Source of the DNA: Vagococcus proximus
GTDB lineage: Bacteria > Bacillota > Bacilli > Lactobacillales > Vagococcaceae
Assembly: GCF_029143285.1 (NCBI RefSeq)
Contig: NZ_JAPDSH010000007.1
Coordinates: 78,676 to 142,675, forward strand
Direction of reading: 5' to 3'
Length of the DNA: 64,000 bases
Within the stretch, counting starts at the first letter, position 1. Every line of letters begins with the position of its first letter. The position numbers and the translations under genes were made by a program. Below, one piece after another: positions 1-9,307 of this stretch. The notes beneath the pieces were generated by a model that saw nothing but the letters and a program-made list of their open reading frames with translations, searched no databases and was not told the DNA's origin.

Positions 1-1
1 T

Positions 2-670
2 TCTTCTCAAGGATGGAAGTTTGAAGTGATGGAAGCGAATATCACAGGTATTGGCGGGTACAAAGAGGTTATTGTGATGATAACTGGAGAAAATGTTTTC
101 TCTAAATTGAAATACGAAAGTGGTGCACACAGAGTACAACGTGTGCCGTCAACGGAATCACAAGGTCGTGTTCATACGTCAACTGCAACAGTTGTTGTGC
201 TACCAGAAGCAGAAGAAGTAGAGTTAGACTTAGATGAAAAAGATATCCGCGTTGATATTTACCATGCTAGTGGTGCTGGTGGACAGCATGTCAATAAAAC
301 AGCTTCTGCTGTTCGTTTGACTCACTTGCCAACAGGAATCGTAGTTGCAATGCAAGATCAACGTTCGCAATTACAAAATAGAGAAAAAGCGATGAAAATT
401 TTACGTGCTCGTGTGTTTGATCAATTGGAACAAGAAGCGCGTAGTGAATATGATTCTAGTCGTAAGTCTGCTGTCGGTACTGGTGATCGTTCAGAACGTA
501 TCCGTACGTATAACTTCCCGCAAAACCGTGTAACAGATCACCGTATTGGGTTGACTGTTCAAAAATTAGATCGTATTCTTTCTGGTGAGATGGATGAAAT
601 TGTTGATGCGTTAATCATTTACGATCAAACGGCTAAGCTGGAAGAGATGCAAAATGAAAATAAAATGTAA
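2..670 (+). CDS. prfA: Peptide chain release factor 1 (5'-truncated by window edge)
   Basis: This is the C-terminal part of RF1, which recognises UAA and UAG stop codons and triggers peptide release on the ribosome. The reading frame is already open at base 2 ([13 protein letters not shown]...), so about the first 135 residues lie outside the window; the internal GTG/ATG near base 26 is not the true start. The catalytic GGQ loop is visible ([13 protein letters not shown]), followed by the basic [20 protein letters not shown] stretch typical of class I release factors. The stop overlaps the start of prmC by 17 bases. PrmC methylates the glutamine of this GGQ motif, so the two genes are translationally and functionally coupled. 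Confidence 0.97.
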   Translation, partial: SSQGWKFEVMEANITGIGGYKEVIVMITGENVFSKLKYESGAHRVQRVPSTESQGRVHTSTATVVVLPEAEEVELDLDEKDIRVDIYHASGAGGQHVNKTASAVRLTHLPTGIVVAMQDQRSQLQNREKAMKILRARVFDQLEQEARSEYDSSRKSAVGTGDRSERIRTYNFPQNRVTDHRIGLTVQKLDRILSGEMDEIVDALIIYDQTAKLEEMQNENKM

Positions 671-1502
671 GTACGTCGAAGCCCTTAAAGGGGCTTCTTC
701 TTTTTTAGAGGGGCAAGGAAAAGAAGGGTATCTTGCTGAATACATGTTAATTGAGCGCCAAGGTTGGAATAAAACCGAACTAGTCTCAAAACTTAGACAA
801 GATATGCCAGAATCTATCTATGATGTATGGCAGCAGGATTTAAAAAAAGTATGTGAAGGAATTCCGCCACAATACATTATAGGAAGTTGTGAATTTTTTG
901 GACGTCGTTTTAAGGTGACCGAAGCAACGTTGATACCTAGACCTGAAACAGAAGAACTAGTAGAAGCCTGTCTTGTAGACAATAAGTCAACTTCAGGATT
1001 GAAAGTCTTGGATATAGGTACCGGTACAGGTGCGATTGGGCTAACATTGAAGCACGAAGTACCGAGTTGGGATGTTACTGCAATTGATATTTCTTCTGAG
1101 GCATTAGCTGTTGCAAAAAAAAATAAGCTTGAATTTGGTTTAGATGTTAGATTGGTTGAAGGGGACTTGATTGAACCGGTTCAGACAGAGACATTCGATA
1201 TTATTGTATCAAATCCTCCTTATATTGCAGAGGATGAGTGGGATGTCATGGATGAGAGTGTGCGAGAGCACGAGCCAAAATTGGCTTTATTCGCTCCTAA
1301 CAAAGGTTTGGAAATCTATCAACGTTTAGCTAAATCGCTTCCATCCGTCACTCATGAAAAAAGTAAAATCTATTTAGAAATTGGCTATTTACAGGGTGAA
1401 GCAGTTGTAAATCTATTTAAAAAAGCATTTCCTAAGCATAATGTTCGTTGTTATAAAGATTTTTTTGGTCAAGATAGAATGGTTATAGTAACACCAATAT
1501 AG
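654..1502 (+). CDS. prmC: Release factor N5-glutamine methyltransferase
   Basis: This cytoplasmic SAM-dependent enzyme methylates the glutamine of the GGQ motif of release factors. The 282-residue length is normal for the family. The SAM-binding loop is seen as [11 protein letters not shown] at about residues 120-130. The substrate-binding NPPY motif is at 187-190 and the upstream [11 protein letters not shown] motif at about 94-104. The ATG at 654 sits inside the end of prfA and is preceded by GGAAGAG at good spacing, which supports coupling. No part of the family core is missing. Confidence 0.95.
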   Translation: MKIKCKYVEALKGASSFLEGQGKEGYLAEYMLIERQGWNKTELVSKLRQDMPESIYDVWQQDLKKVCEGIPPQYIIGSCEFFGRRFKVTEATLIPRPETEELVEACLVDNKSTSGLKVLDIGTGTGAIGLTLKHEVPSWDVTAIDISSEALAVAKKNKLEFGLDVRLVEGDLIEPVQTETFDIIVSNPPYIAEDEWDVMDESVREHEPKLALFAPNKGLEIYQRLAKSLPSVTHEKSKIYLEIGYLQGEAVVNLFKKAFPKHNVRCYKDFFGQDRMVIVTPI

Positions 1503-1533
1503 CAATTGGATTATAAGAAAGGAGTCGAGAGCA

Positions 1534-2556
1534 ATGAAAACAATTTATTTTACATCTGAAGAATTAGATGAAGCTGCGTCTTTGATTAAACTAGGGGAGT
1601 TGGTCGCTTTCCCTACAGAAACCGTCTATGGCTTAGGTGCAGATGCTACCAATTCAGAAGCAGTTAAAAAAGTTTATCAGGCTAAAGGAAGACCAAGTGA
1701 TAATCCTTTGATTGTTCATCTGTCTGATGAAAAAGAACTCGTTAAGTATGTAGAGAAACTACCTGAACAAGCCTATTCTTTAATGGAGAAGTTTTGGCCA
1801 GGTCCGTTAACTTTAATCTTCAAGATAAAAAAAGGAAGCTTGCCATCTGTTGTAACTGGTGGCCTTGATACAGCAGCCTTTAGGATCCCAGATAATAAAG
1901 CGACGCTTGAGTTAATTTCAAAAGCAGGTATCCCACTTGTTGGACCAAGTGCTAACACATCAGGAAAACCAAGTCCAACACAAGTGAGTCATGTTTTTCA
2001 TGATCTACAAGGGAAGATAGCTGGTATTATAGATGATGGCCCAACTCGTGTAGGGCTTGAATCAACAGTTTTAGATTTATCAGCAGATGAGCCAGTTATT
2101 TTAAGACCAGGTAACGTGACAGAAAAAGAAATTGAACAAGTGATAGGTAAATTAGGTAATCATCGATTAGAGGTTTTGGGTGAAGAACAACCTAAAGCAC
2201 CAGGTATGAAGTATAAACACTATTCGCCTAATACGTCTGTATGGTTAGTTGATGAATCTAAATTGTCTTGGAACGAAGCTATCCAATGGGCTAAGAGTGA
2301 AGGATACCGAGTAGGGATATTAGCTCCTCTTGACGTGTGCTTAAGTTTTAAAGATGAAGTTACAGATAGTTTCAATTTGACGGATAAAAATAACGTTGAA
2401 GAAGCTAGCCAACTGTTATTTTCAGGGTTACGTTATTTAGATGACAGTTCGCAAGATCTTGATGTTATTTTAACATCAGTTTACCCTGAAATAGGTATGG
2501 GATTAGCTTATATGAATAGATTGAACAAAGCAGCAGAGGGACATGTGCCGTCTTAA
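1534..2556 (+). CDS. sua5: L-threonylcarbamoyladenylate synthase (Sua5/YwlC type)
   Basis: This enzyme makes threonylcarbamoyl-AMP from threonine, bicarbonate and ATP, the first step of t6A37 modification of ANN-decoding tRNAs. The N-terminal YrdC-like domain (about residues 10-200) shows KGRPSDNPLIVH and SANTSGKPSPT. A C-terminal Sua5 domain (about 215-335) starts with the conserved APGMKYKHYSP linker, which separates this long form from short TsaC. AAAGGAG precedes the ATG at good spacing. It follows prmC by 31 bases, the usual order in Bacilli. Confidence 0.93.
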   Translation: MKTIYFTSEELDEAASLIKLGELVAFPTETVYGLGADATNSEAVKKVYQAKGRPSDNPLIVHLSDEKELVKYVEKLPEQAYSLMEKFWPGPLTLIFKIKKGSLPSVVTGGLDTAAFRIPDNKATLELISKAGIPLVGPSANTSGKPSPTQVSHVFHDLQGKIAGIIDDGPTRVGLESTVLDLSADEPVILRPGNVTEKEIEQVIGKLGNHRLEVLGEEQPKAPGMKYKHYSPNTSVWLVDESKLSWNEAIQWAKSEGYRVGILAPLDVCLSFKDEVTDSFNLTDKNNVEEASQLLFSGLRYLDDSSQDLDVILTSVYPEIGMGLAYMNRLNKAAEGHVPS

Positions 2557-2581
2557 TAAATAGCTTACCTAAAATGTTATA

Positions 2582-2590
2582 TGCTATAAT
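2582..2590 (+). promoter_or_regulatory. Extended -10 promoter for glyA
   Basis: TGCTATAAT matches an extended -10 element (TG-N-TATAAT) and ends 27 bases before the glyA start codon. Only a poor -35 match (AGCTTA) lies 17 bases upstream. It suggests glyA has its own promoter, separate from the prfA-sua5 unit. Confidence 0.6.
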
Positions 2591-2617
2591 GTAAAAAAAA
2601 GTACAAGGGTGATAACT

Positions 2618-3862
2618 ATGGAAAATTACTTAGAAGAATTAGATCCTCAGATTTGGCAAGCGATTGTAAAAGAAGATAATCGTCAAAAGAATACCATCGA
2701 GCTCATTGCCTCAGAAAATTTTACTTCCCGTGCTGTTATGGAAGCACAAGGGAGTATTTTAACAAATAAATATGCTGAAGGTTATCCTGGTAGACGTTAC
2801 TATGGTGGATGCGAGTATGTAGATATCGTTGAAAAATTAGCGATAGATCGAGCAAAACAATTATTTTCTGCTAAATTCGCGAATGTCCAAGCGCATTCTG
2901 GCTCACAAGCGAATACTGCAGCATATAAGGCTTTAATTGAACCAGGCGATACTGTATTAGGTATGAATTTATCGCATGGTGGTCATTTGACTCATGGTGC
3001 TTCAGTTAACTTTAGTGGTAAAATGTATGATTTTTATGATTATGAAGTAGATCCAAAAACTGAAAAAATAGATTATGATGTGCTTCGTATAAGAGCAAGA
3101 GAAGTATCACCAAAATTAATTGTTGCAGGTGCAAGTGCTTATAGTCGTTATATTGACTTTAAAAAATTCCGTGAGATTGCTGATGAAGTAGGAGCATTAT
3201 TGATGGTAGATATGGCGCATATTGCAGGCTTAGTGGCAGCGGGATTACATCAAAATCCTATGGAATATGCAGACGTGGTAACAAGTACGACACATAAAAC
3301 TTTAAGAGGTCCCCGTGGTGGTTTGATTTTAACTAATAACGAAGAGTTAGCTAAAAAAATAGATAGTGCTATTTTCCCAGGTATTCAAGGTGGACCGTTA
3401 ATGCATGTTATTGCTGGAAAAGCGGTGGCATTTAAAGAAGCTATGACAGAAGAATTTGTTGATTATCAAAAACAAGTTATCAAAAATGCTAAAGCAATGG
3501 CTGAGGTATTTAACACTTGTAAAAAAGCACGTGTGATTAGTGGTGGAACAGATAATCATTTGTTATTGATTGATGTGACTGGTTATGGAGTAAATGGTCA
3601 AGAGGCTGAAGCTATTCTTGAAAAAGCTAATATTACTGTTAATAAAAATAGTATCCCGTTTGAGATATTGAGTCCATCTAAAACAAGTGGTATTAGAATA
3701 GGGACGGCTGCGGTGACAACACGTGGAATGTTAGAGCCTAATGTTGTCAGAATTGCAGAATTAATTGATATGGCTTTAATATGTAAAAATGATGATAATA
3801 AGTTAGCTGATATCGCACTTCATGCAAAATCTATTACTCAAAAGTTTCCATTATATCGCTAA
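2618..3862 (+). CDS. glyA: Serine hydroxymethyltransferase
   Basis: This PLP enzyme interconverts serine and glycine with transfer of a one-carbon unit to tetrahydrofolate. It is the main cytoplasmic source of C1 units for purines, thymidylate and methionine. The PLP lysine lies in [13 protein letters not shown] (about K227), and the N-terminal LIASENFTS and YYGGCEYVD motifs are intact. The 414-residue length is typical. I chose ATG 2618 over the in-frame GTG at 2609 because the GTG lies within the AAGGGTG ribosome binding site. A strong terminator follows. Confidence 0.96.
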   Translation: MENYLEELDPQIWQAIVKEDNRQKNTIELIASENFTSRAVMEAQGSILTNKYAEGYPGRRYYGGCEYVDIVEKLAIDRAKQLFSAKFANVQAHSGSQANTAAYKALIEPGDTVLGMNLSHGGHLTHGASVNFSGKMYDFYDYEVDPKTEKIDYDVLRIRAREVSPKLIVAGASAYSRYIDFKKFREIADEVGALLMVDMAHIAGLVAAGLHQNPMEYADVVTSTTHKTLRGPRGGLILTNNEELAKKIDSAIFPGIQGGPLMHVIAGKAVAFKEAMTEEFVDYQKQVIKNAKAMAEVFNTCKKARVISGGTDNHLLLIDVTGYGVNGQEAEAILEKANITVNKNSIPFEILSPSKTSGIRIGTAAVTTRGMLEPNVVRIAELIDMALICKNDDNKLADIALHAKSITQKFPLYR

Positions 3863-3878
3863 TAAAATAAAGTTTATA

Positions 3879-3914
3879 AAAAAAGAGTGTATGACTAGTC
3901 ATACACTCTTTTTT
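3879..3914 (+). terminator. Rho-independent terminator after glyA
   Basis: Perfect 15-bp arms AAAAGAGTGTATGAC and GTCATACACTCTTTT with a 2-base centre are followed by more T residues. It separates glyA from upp. Confidence 0.93.
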
Positions 3915-3947
3915 CGATTACAATAGTTAGTGATAAAAAAATAGATG

Positions 3948-3972
3948 TTGGTATTATAGTATTTTATACCAA
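3948..3972. promoter_or_regulatory. Small inverted repeat upstream of upp
   Basis: TTGGTAT and ATACCAA form an exact 7-bp inverted repeat with an 11-base spacer containing TATAGTATT, ending 24 bases before the upp start codon. It could be an operator overlapping the upp promoter, or just a chance AT-rich repeat. No regulator can be assigned from the sequence. Confidence 0.3.
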
Positions 3973-3996
3973 TACTAGAAGAAGGAGAATAAGGCT

Positions 3997-4626
3997 ATGG
4001 GAAAATTTCAAGTTATTGATCATCCGTTAATTCAACACAAACTAACAATTATTCGTGACAAAGAATGTGGTACGAAAGTATTTCGTGAGGTAGTAAATGA
4101 AATCGCTATGTTAATGGCATTTGAAGTATCACGTGATATGCCGTTAGAAGATGTTGAAATTGAAACACCAGTTGGAAAATCAATTCAAAAAACATTATCA
4201 GGTAAAAAAGTAGCAATTATTCCAATTCTTCGCGCAGGTATCGGAATGGTTGATGGAATGTTAGAATTAATTCCAGCTGCTAAAGTAGGTCATATTGGGA
4301 TGTATCGTGACCATGATACATGGGAACCAGTAGAATACTTCGTTAAATTACCGTCTGATATTTCAGAACGTCAATTATTTGTTGTAGATCCAATGCTTGC
4401 AACAGGTGGGTCAGCAATTTTAGCTGTTGATGCACTAAAAAAACGCGGCGGAACGAACATAAAATTTGTTTGTTTAGTAGCTGCTCCAGAAGGTGTTAAA
4501 GCATTACAAGATGCTCATCCAGATATTGATATTATCACAGCAGGTTTAGATGAAAAACTTGATGAAGATGGTTATATCGTACCAGGTTTAGGAGATGCGG
4601 GAGATCGTTTATTCGGCACTAAATAA
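3997..4626 (+). CDS. upp: Uracil phosphoribosyltransferase
   Basis: This enzyme salvages uracil by forming UMP from uracil and PRPP. The PRPP-binding loop is seen as [10 protein letters not shown], and the C-terminal uracil-binding [10 protein letters not shown] segment is present. The 209-residue length and start [16 protein letters not shown] are typical of Bacilli. The start is preceded by GAAGGAGA. It is a single-gene unit closed by its own terminator. In related genomes it follows glyA, as here. Confidence 0.97.
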   Translation: MGKFQVIDHPLIQHKLTIIRDKECGTKVFREVVNEIAMLMAFEVSRDMPLEDVEIETPVGKSIQKTLSGKKVAIIPILRAGIGMVDGMLELIPAAKVGHIGMYRDHDTWEPVEYFVKLPSDISERQLFVVDPMLATGGSAILAVDALKKRGGTNIKFVCLVAAPEGVKALQDAHPDIDIITAGLDEKLDEDGYIVPGLGDAGDRLFGTK

Positions 4627-4635
4627 TAGATTAAA

Positions 4636-4672
4636 GAGATAAGTTAGCACTTTTGTTAACTTATCTTTTTTT
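4636..4672 (+). terminator. Rho-independent terminator after upp
   Basis: AGATAAGTTA and TAACTTATCT arms around a short loop are followed by a run of T. It lies just after the upp stop codon. Confidence 0.9.
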
Positions 4673-4686
4673 GGTGAGGATTTAAG

Positions 4687-4715
4687 TTGTGATTGGTAAA
4701 AAAAAACGATACAAT
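4687..4715 (+). promoter_or_regulatory. SigA-type promoter for the esterase-like gene
   Basis: TTGTGA and TACAAT are separated by exactly 17 bases, about 70 bases before the start codon at 4785. A second TATAAT lies at 4726-4731. Confidence 0.6.
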
Positions 4716-4784
4716 AGTACTAACTGTATAATAGTTAAAGGATGTAAAATGAAAGCGACAGTCAGAAAGAAAGGTTTAACTTAG

Positions 4785-5777
4785 ATGAAAGATATTTTAA
4801 AAAACACAGGAATTGTGTTATTTTTTTGTTTCGTATTTACCCTATTTATCGTGAGCTTTACACCGTATCCAGCAAGTTATCTCGTACATCAGTTATTTTC
4901 AAATGGTGGTCCAGCTAAACCACCGAGTGATTATAAAACTGTTAAATCAACTATTACGATTGAAAAAGATTTAACGTATGATTCGCTATTACCAAATAAT
5001 CGTTATGATTTGATTAGACCGAAAGAAGTTAAAGGTAAACTTCCTGTTATATTATGGGTGCATGGTGGTGCATTTGTAGGCGGCCAAAAGGAAGATGTTA
5101 GTATCTATGCGAATACATTAGCTGCTGAAGGGTATGCCGTAGTTAATATGGAATATGCACTAGCACCTGGTAGCAAATACCCAGGTCCATTAATTCAAAT
5201 GAGTGATTTATACCAAGAATTAAAAACGCAAGCAGATCATTATAAGCTAGACATGTCATCGCTCTTTTTAGCAGGAGATTCAGCAGGAGGGCAAGTGGTT
5301 ACTCAATTTGAATTGGCTCAGTTGGATAAAGCATATAGCAAGTTGATAGGTTTACCACAAGATATTAAACCTGAAACAATTAAGGGCAGTCTGTTATTTT
5401 GCACACCATTTTCGTTGAAAGAAATGGGACAATCAACAGGTTCAACAGTTGCAGATTATTTCATAAAAAATATCGGTTGGGCCTATACTGGTGAGGCCAA
5501 TTGGTCAGAATCTTCACTAGTTAAAGAAGCTGATTTGCAAGAGCAAGTTAACACGACTTTACCACCCGTATTTATCACGGATGCAACTGCAAATTCATTT
5601 ACAGAACAAGGTCAAGCCTTTGGTAAAAAAATGAAAAAATTAGGTACTGAAGTAACCGAAGTGTATCATGATAACAAAGAAAATCTACAGCATGAATACC
5701 AATTTGATTTAACACTACCGGCTTCTAAAAAAACACTGAATGCTGTAAAAGACTTTTTAAATCAAAATAAAGACTAA
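4785..5777 (+). CDS. Membrane-anchored alpha/beta hydrolase (esterase/lipase-like)
   Basis: This is an alpha/beta hydrolase of the hormone-sensitive-lipase/carboxylesterase type. The oxyanion-hole motif HGGAFVGG is at about residues 93-100 and the nucleophile elbow GDSAGG at 164-169 (serine about 166). A histidine in NLQHEYQF near the C-terminus is a good candidate for the third triad member. One hydrophobic segment at about residues 8-28 should anchor the protein, with the catalytic domain probably outside. The substrate is unknown. It is monocistronic between the upp terminator and rodA. Confidence 0.82.
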   Translation: MKDILKNTGIVLFFCFVFTLFIVSFTPYPASYLVHQLFSNGGPAKPPSDYKTVKSTITIEKDLTYDSLLPNNRYDLIRPKEVKGKLPVILWVHGGAFVGGQKEDVSIYANTLAAEGYAVVNMEYALAPGSKYPGPLIQMSDLYQELKTQADHYKLDMSSLFLAGDSAGGQVVTQFELAQLDKAYSKLIGLPQDIKPETIKGSLLFCTPFSLKEMGQSTGSTVADYFIKNIGWAYTGEANWSESSLVKEADLQEQVNTTLPPVFITDATANSFTEQGQAFGKKMKKLGTEVTEVYHDNKENLQHEYQFDLTLPASKKTLNAVKDFLNQNKD

Positions 5778-5869
5778 AAAATGTTTAAGATTTTGTATAA
5801 GAGGGTACGATACACACTGATTTCAATATAATGAAGTAAGTAAACAATGGGATAGAAAAGAGATGTGGA

Positions 5870-7054
5870 ATGAAAAATAATAAACAGACGTATAGTTTAG
5901 ATAACAGGATTGACTATGGTATTATCTTACCTGTTTTTATCTTAATTTTAATGGGGTTAGCGGCTTTATATGTGGCACTTACTCATAATCCGCTTGTTGA
6001 CGCAGTCGGAACGACTATGCTAAAACAAGTTTTGTGGGTTTTAATTGGTGGAGTGGCTGTTATCATTTTAATGCAGTTCAGTTCAAAGTTATTATGGAAG
6101 TTGACACCCTTATTTTATGTATTAGGATTATTGGTTATGACGGCATTGATTTGGTTTCATGATGCAGATTTAGCAGCTGTAACAGGATCACGAAATTGGT
6201 TTAACTTTGGTGGATTGATGTTCCAACCGTCAGAGTTGATGAAAATTGCTTATATTTTAATGTTAGCATATGCAGTTACACAGCATAACTCGAAATACCC
6301 ACATACTGTAAAAAATGACTTTATATTAATAGGAAAAATGGTCTTAACGACCATTCCGGTTATTGTATTATTAAAATTTCAACAAGATTTAGGAACAACT
6401 TTAGTTTATGTTGCCATTTTAGGTGGTGTATTTTTAATGTCTGGTATTAGTTGGAAGATTATTATTCCAGCGATTTCAATATTTGCAGTTGTGGCCATAG
6501 GGGTTATTTACTTAGTGACGACCGAGTCTGGCAGAGGTTTTTTATATGATGCAGGTGTTAAACAGTACCAATTAGCTCGTATTGATTCATGGTTAGATCC
6601 TTTCCATGACCCATCAGGGAAGTCGCTACAACAAGCACAAGCTTTAACAGCAATTGGATCAGGTGGCTTTTTTGGTAAAGGGTTCAATGTATCCGACGTT
6701 CATGTTCCAGTTAGAGAATCTGATATGATTTTTACAGTTATTGGTGAAAATTTCGGGTTCATCGGTGGTTGTTTTATGATATTAATGTATTTTGTTTTGA
6801 TTTATCGTATGATTCGCGTTTGTTTTGACACTAATAATGAGTTTTATGCTTATATTTCAACGGGAATTATCATGATGATTTTATTCCACGTGTTTGAAAA
6901 TATTGGAGCTAATATTGGCTTGTTACCTTTAACAGGTATTCCATTACCGTTTGTCAGTCAAGGTGGGTCATCCTTACTCGGTAATATGATAGGTGTTGGA
7001 ATAATGTTGTCGATGAGGTTTCAAAAAGTAGATATGAAACATGCACGACGTTAA
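5870..7054 (+). CDS. rodA: SEDS peptidoglycan glycosyltransferase RodA
   Basis: This polytopic SEDS protein (about ten membrane segments) polymerises lipid II during cell wall growth with a partner class B PBP. Conserved SEDS features are the FNFGGLMFQPSELMKIAYIL segment, KFQQDLGT, VRESDMIFTVIGENFGF with its conserved aspartate region, and the C-terminal GIPLPFVSQGGSSLLGNMI loop. The 394-residue length is typical. RodA is preferred over FtsW because of sequence style and absence of division genes nearby; that distinction is less certain than the family. A terminator follows. Confidence 0.88.
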   Translation: MKNNKQTYSLDNRIDYGIILPVFILILMGLAALYVALTHNPLVDAVGTTMLKQVLWVLIGGVAVIILMQFSSKLLWKLTPLFYVLGLLVMTALIWFHDADLAAVTGSRNWFNFGGLMFQPSELMKIAYILMLAYAVTQHNSKYPHTVKNDFILIGKMVLTTIPVIVLLKFQQDLGTTLVYVAILGGVFLMSGISWKIIIPAISIFAVVAIGVIYLVTTESGRGFLYDAGVKQYQLARIDSWLDPFHDPSGKSLQQAQALTAIGSGGFFGKGFNVSDVHVPVRESDMIFTVIGENFGFIGGCFMILMYFVLIYRMIRVCFDTNNEFYAYISTGIIMMILFHVFENIGANIGLLPLTGIPLPFVSQGGSSLLGNMIGVGIMLSMRFQKVDMKHARR

Positions 7055-7059
7055 ACTTA

Positions 7060-7094
7060 AAAAGGCTAGAGAATTCCATTCTCTAGCTTTTTTT
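7060..7094 (+). terminator. Rho-independent terminator after rodA
   Basis: GCTAGAGAA and TTCTCTAGC arms with a 5-base loop are followed by seven T residues. Confidence 0.92.
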
Positions 7095-7118
7095 AATTTC
7101 CTGTCAAATAATGAAATA

Positions 7119-7127
7119 TGTTATACT
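7119..7127 (+). promoter_or_regulatory. Extended -10 promoter for the ArsC-like/gcvH pair
   Basis: TGTTATACT is a good extended -10 element about 48 bases before the start codon at 7175. No convincing -35 box is seen at the right distance. Confidence 0.45.
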
Positions 7128-7174
7128 AAATTATGAAGACATGAAAAAAGCAAAATGGGAAAGAGGTAATTCAT

Positions 7175-7531
7175 ATGGTTAATTTTTATTGGTATCCGAA
7201 ATGTTCAACATGTAAGAAAGCAATTGCGTGGTTAGATGAAAATAAAATTGAGTATAATTTAATCGACATGATTGAAACACCTCCAGCTAAAGAACAATTA
7301 GTCGCATGGATGGAAGAAAGTCCATTACCAGTGCGTCGTTTTTTTAATACAAGTGGCGTTCGTTATAGAGAACAAGGACTTAAAACTATCGTGAATGATT
7401 TTTCAAATGAAGAGGCAGCAGGTCGTTTATGCGTAGATGGTATGTTAATTAAGCGTCCAATCTTAGAGAAAAAAGGAACACCAGTTTTACTTGGTTTTAA
7501 AGAGGCAGACTATGAGGCACTTTTAAAATAG
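7175..7531 (+). CDS. ArsC/Spx-fold thioredoxin-like protein (YusI/YffB type)
   Basis: This 118-residue protein belongs to the arsenate reductase/Spx superfamily. The redox motif CSTC is at residues 10-13 after a short first strand (NFYWYPKC), and the C-terminal part carries LIKRPILEKKG, which is typical of the fold. No arsenic resistance genes surround it, and it lies just upstream of a gcvH-like gene, as in B. subtilis yusI-gcvH. A role in thiol redox chemistry is likely, but the substrate is unknown; I do not call it an arsenate reductase. Confidence 0.85.
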   Translation: MVNFYWYPKCSTCKKAIAWLDENKIEYNLIDMIETPPAKEQLVAWMEESPLPVRRFFNTSGVRYREQGLKTIVNDFSNEEAAGRLCVDGMLIKRPILEKKGTPVLLGFKEADYEALLK

Positions 7532-7563
7532 TCCATATCATAGATTAAGGGAGTACGAATAAG

Positions 7564-7896
7564 ATGAAGAAAATTAATAACAATCAATTGTGGATTAAAA
7601 AAATAAATGAGACATATCGTATTGGATTAACTAATGTTGGTCAAGATGATTTTGGTAGTGTGACGTTTGTAATGCTACCTAAAGTGGGCGATGTGTTAGA
7701 TAAGAACGATACTTTTGCAGAGCTAGAAGCTGAAAAAGCCGTTACAGAATTAGTAATGCCATGTAAAGGGACCGTCTGTGAAGTTAACCCAGCTGTTGTT
7801 AAAGAAGCTTCAGCCTTAGACAACCCTGTAGAGGAAGAAGCTTGGTTGATTAGTATTTCAGATGTTTCAGAAGAAGACCTTTTAGCATTGGCATAG
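7564..7896 (+). CDS. gcvH: GcvH-like lipoyl carrier protein
   Basis: This 110-residue protein has the biotinyl/lipoyl-carrier fold, with the likely lipoylated lysine in ELEAEKAVTELVMP (about K58). It is a little shorter than classical GcvH (about 125 residues). No gcvT or gcvP is present in the window. In Firmicutes, GcvH also acts as an obligate intermediate from which lipoyl or octanoyl groups are moved to E2 subunits by LipL. A LipL-like gene lies at 26492-27346, so this carrier may serve lipoyl relay rather than glycine cleavage; that role is inferred. Confidence 0.85.
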   Translation: MKKINNNQLWIKKINETYRIGLTNVGQDDFGSVTFVMLPKVGDVLDKNDTFAELEAEKAVTELVMPCKGTVCEVNPAVVKEASALDNPVEEEAWLISISDVSEEDLLALA

Positions 7897-7906
7897 TGGT
7901 TTTTAT

Positions 7907-7935
7907 TTGACAGAAAATCTATAGCTTGGTAAACT
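7907..7935 (+). promoter_or_regulatory. SigA-type promoter of the met T-box operon
   Basis: TTGACA and TAAACT are separated by exactly 17 bases. The predicted transcript start is near 7942, just before the T-box leader. Confidence 0.75.
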
Positions 7936-7944
7936 TTAAAAAAT

Positions 7945-8238
7945 TAGATAATCGACACGCTTTGAAAAGAAGAGTACTTATTTGGAAAGTTTAAAGAGAG
8001 CCCTGTTAGGTGTGAGTGGGTAACTGAAAGAATAACGAAGATGGTCTTTGAGCAATAATGGGTGAACCGTCATGTGAGGGTAAGGTCATTACGTCCGCAC
8101 CCGTTAACGTGCAACAGTATCAGACTTAGTCTTGTACTGAATGAGGTAATCTTTGTGAAGAGGTTACGATTATAAGGTGGTAACACGAAACTATAGCTTT
8201 CGTCCTTTGTTTTTTAACAGAGGATGAGGGCTTTTTTT
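7945..8238 (+). ncRNA. T-box leader, probable tRNA-Met sensor, upstream of metN
   Basis: This leader fills the roughly 370-base gap between gcvH and metN. It shows AGAGTA at the Stem I base, AGAGAGCCC and GTTAGGTG near the Stem I apex, then GAAG-ATG-G, placing a methionine specifier codon at 8041-8043. The T-box motif AAGGTGGTAACACG is at 8174-8187; its TGGT can pair with the ACCA end of tRNA-Met. A terminator follows, with arms AGCTTTCGTCCTTTG (8195-8209) and CAGAGGATGAGGGCT (8218-8232) and a T run. Uncharged tRNA-Met should favour antitermination and turn on methionine uptake. The specifier call is inferred from spacing and from the downstream genes. Confidence 0.88.
8195..8238 (+). terminator. 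Regulated terminator of the met T-box
   Basis: A 15-bp stem including G-T pairs, with a TTTTTTAA loop and a following T7 tract, competes with the T-box antiterminator. Confidence 0.88.
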
Positions 8239-8269
8239 ATTATAAAAAAGTATGAAAAGAGGGCTAGAT

Positions 8270-9307
8270 ATGTCATATATTGAATTGCATCAAGTAGCTA
8301 AAACCTACGTCACGAAATCAGGAACAGTTACAGCATTAAATAGTATTGAATTAGCAATAGAGTCAGGGACTATTTTTGGAATAGTAGGCTATTCTGGTGC
8401 AGGAAAAAGTACGCTATTAAGATTACTTAACGGTTTAGAGCAAGCAACAGAAGGATCGGTTGTAATCGATAAACAACTCGTCAGCTCATTAAAAGGAAAA
8501 GACCTTCGTGAGTTTAGAAAAGGAATAGGCATGATTTTTCAACATTTTAATTTATTATGGTCGCGTACATTGTTAGAGAATGTTGCGTTACCGTTAGAAT
8601 TAATTGGAGTTGGAAAAGCTGAACGATTGGAAAAAGCTAGAGAACTTTTAGCTCTTGTTGGGTTAGAAGGTAGGGAGGAAGCTTATCCTAGTCAATTATC
8701 AGGTGGTCAGAAGCAACGTGTGGGGATTGCGAGAGCACTTGCTACAGAACCTAAGCTTCTTCTATGTGATGAGGCAACTAGTGCATTAGATCCACAAACA
8801 ACAAGTGAAACACTAGCACTACTTGCAGATATTAATAAAAAAATGGGTGTTACGATTGTTTTAATTACACATGAAATGGAAGTGATTAGGACGATTTGTC
8901 ATAAAGTCGCCGTAATGGAGCAAGGAAAGATTGTTGAAATGGGAGATGTTATCAACGTATTCAGTCGGCCAAAAAAAGAAGTGACGAAACGCTTTGTACA
9001 GCAAGAGACTGTACCTGATGGCGGTCAACAAGTTGATATTTTAAAAGAGTTAGCTAAAAATTATCCAGAAGGAAAAATTGTGAAACTAACATTTACTGGT
9101 GAACGAGCTCAGACACCTGTTATTTCTAAATTGATTAGGCATACAGATGTAGATGTTAATATTATTCAAGGTCAAATCCAGCCTACTCAAACAAGTTCTA
9201 TTGGAACATTGGTACTAGAACTTTTAGGTAATGATGATGAGTTATTAAAAGCTATAGATATTTTAAATACCCAAGGAATTGGAGTGGAGGTAGCAGAATA
9301 TGAATAA
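8270..9307 (+). CDS. metN: Methionine ABC transporter ATP-binding protein
   Basis: MetN powers uptake of methionine (both isomers in known systems). Visible motifs are Walker A GYSGAGKST, signature LSGGQKQR, Walker B LLLCDEATSALD and the switch histidine in LITHEME. The C-terminal 85 or so residues form the NIL domain that mediates transinhibition by methionine in characterised MetNI. ATG 8270 is chosen over the in-frame ATG at 8252 because AAAGAGGG sits just before it. The gene overlaps metIQ by 8 bases. The T-box leader controls it. Confidence 0.94.
   Translation: MSYIELHQVAKTYVTKSGTVTALNSIELAIESGTIFGIVGYSGAGKSTLLRLLNGLEQATEGSVVIDKQLVSSLKGKDLREFRKGIGMIFQHFNLLWSRTLLENVALPLELIGVGKAERLEKARELLALVGLEGREEAYPSQLSGGQKQRVGIARALATEPKLLLCDEATSALDPQTTSETLALLADINKKMGVTIVLITHEMEVIRTICHKVAVMEQGKIVEMGDVINVFSRPKKEVTKRFVQQETVPDGGQQVDILKELAKNYPEGKIVKLTFTGERAQTPVISKLIRHTDVDVNIIQGQIQPTQTSSIGTLVLELLGNDDELLKAIDILNTQGIGVEVAEYE

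Noticed and set aside
7175..7531. Arsenate reductase or Spx
   Set aside because: The fold and CSTC motif fit the superfamily, but there are no ars genes, and the gene order matches yusI-gcvH, so neither specific name is justified.
7564..7896. GcvH-L of a sirtuin/macrodomain lipoyl-ADP-ribosylation operon
   Set aside because: Those systems carry macrodomain, sirtuin and LplA2 genes next to GcvH-L; none is here.
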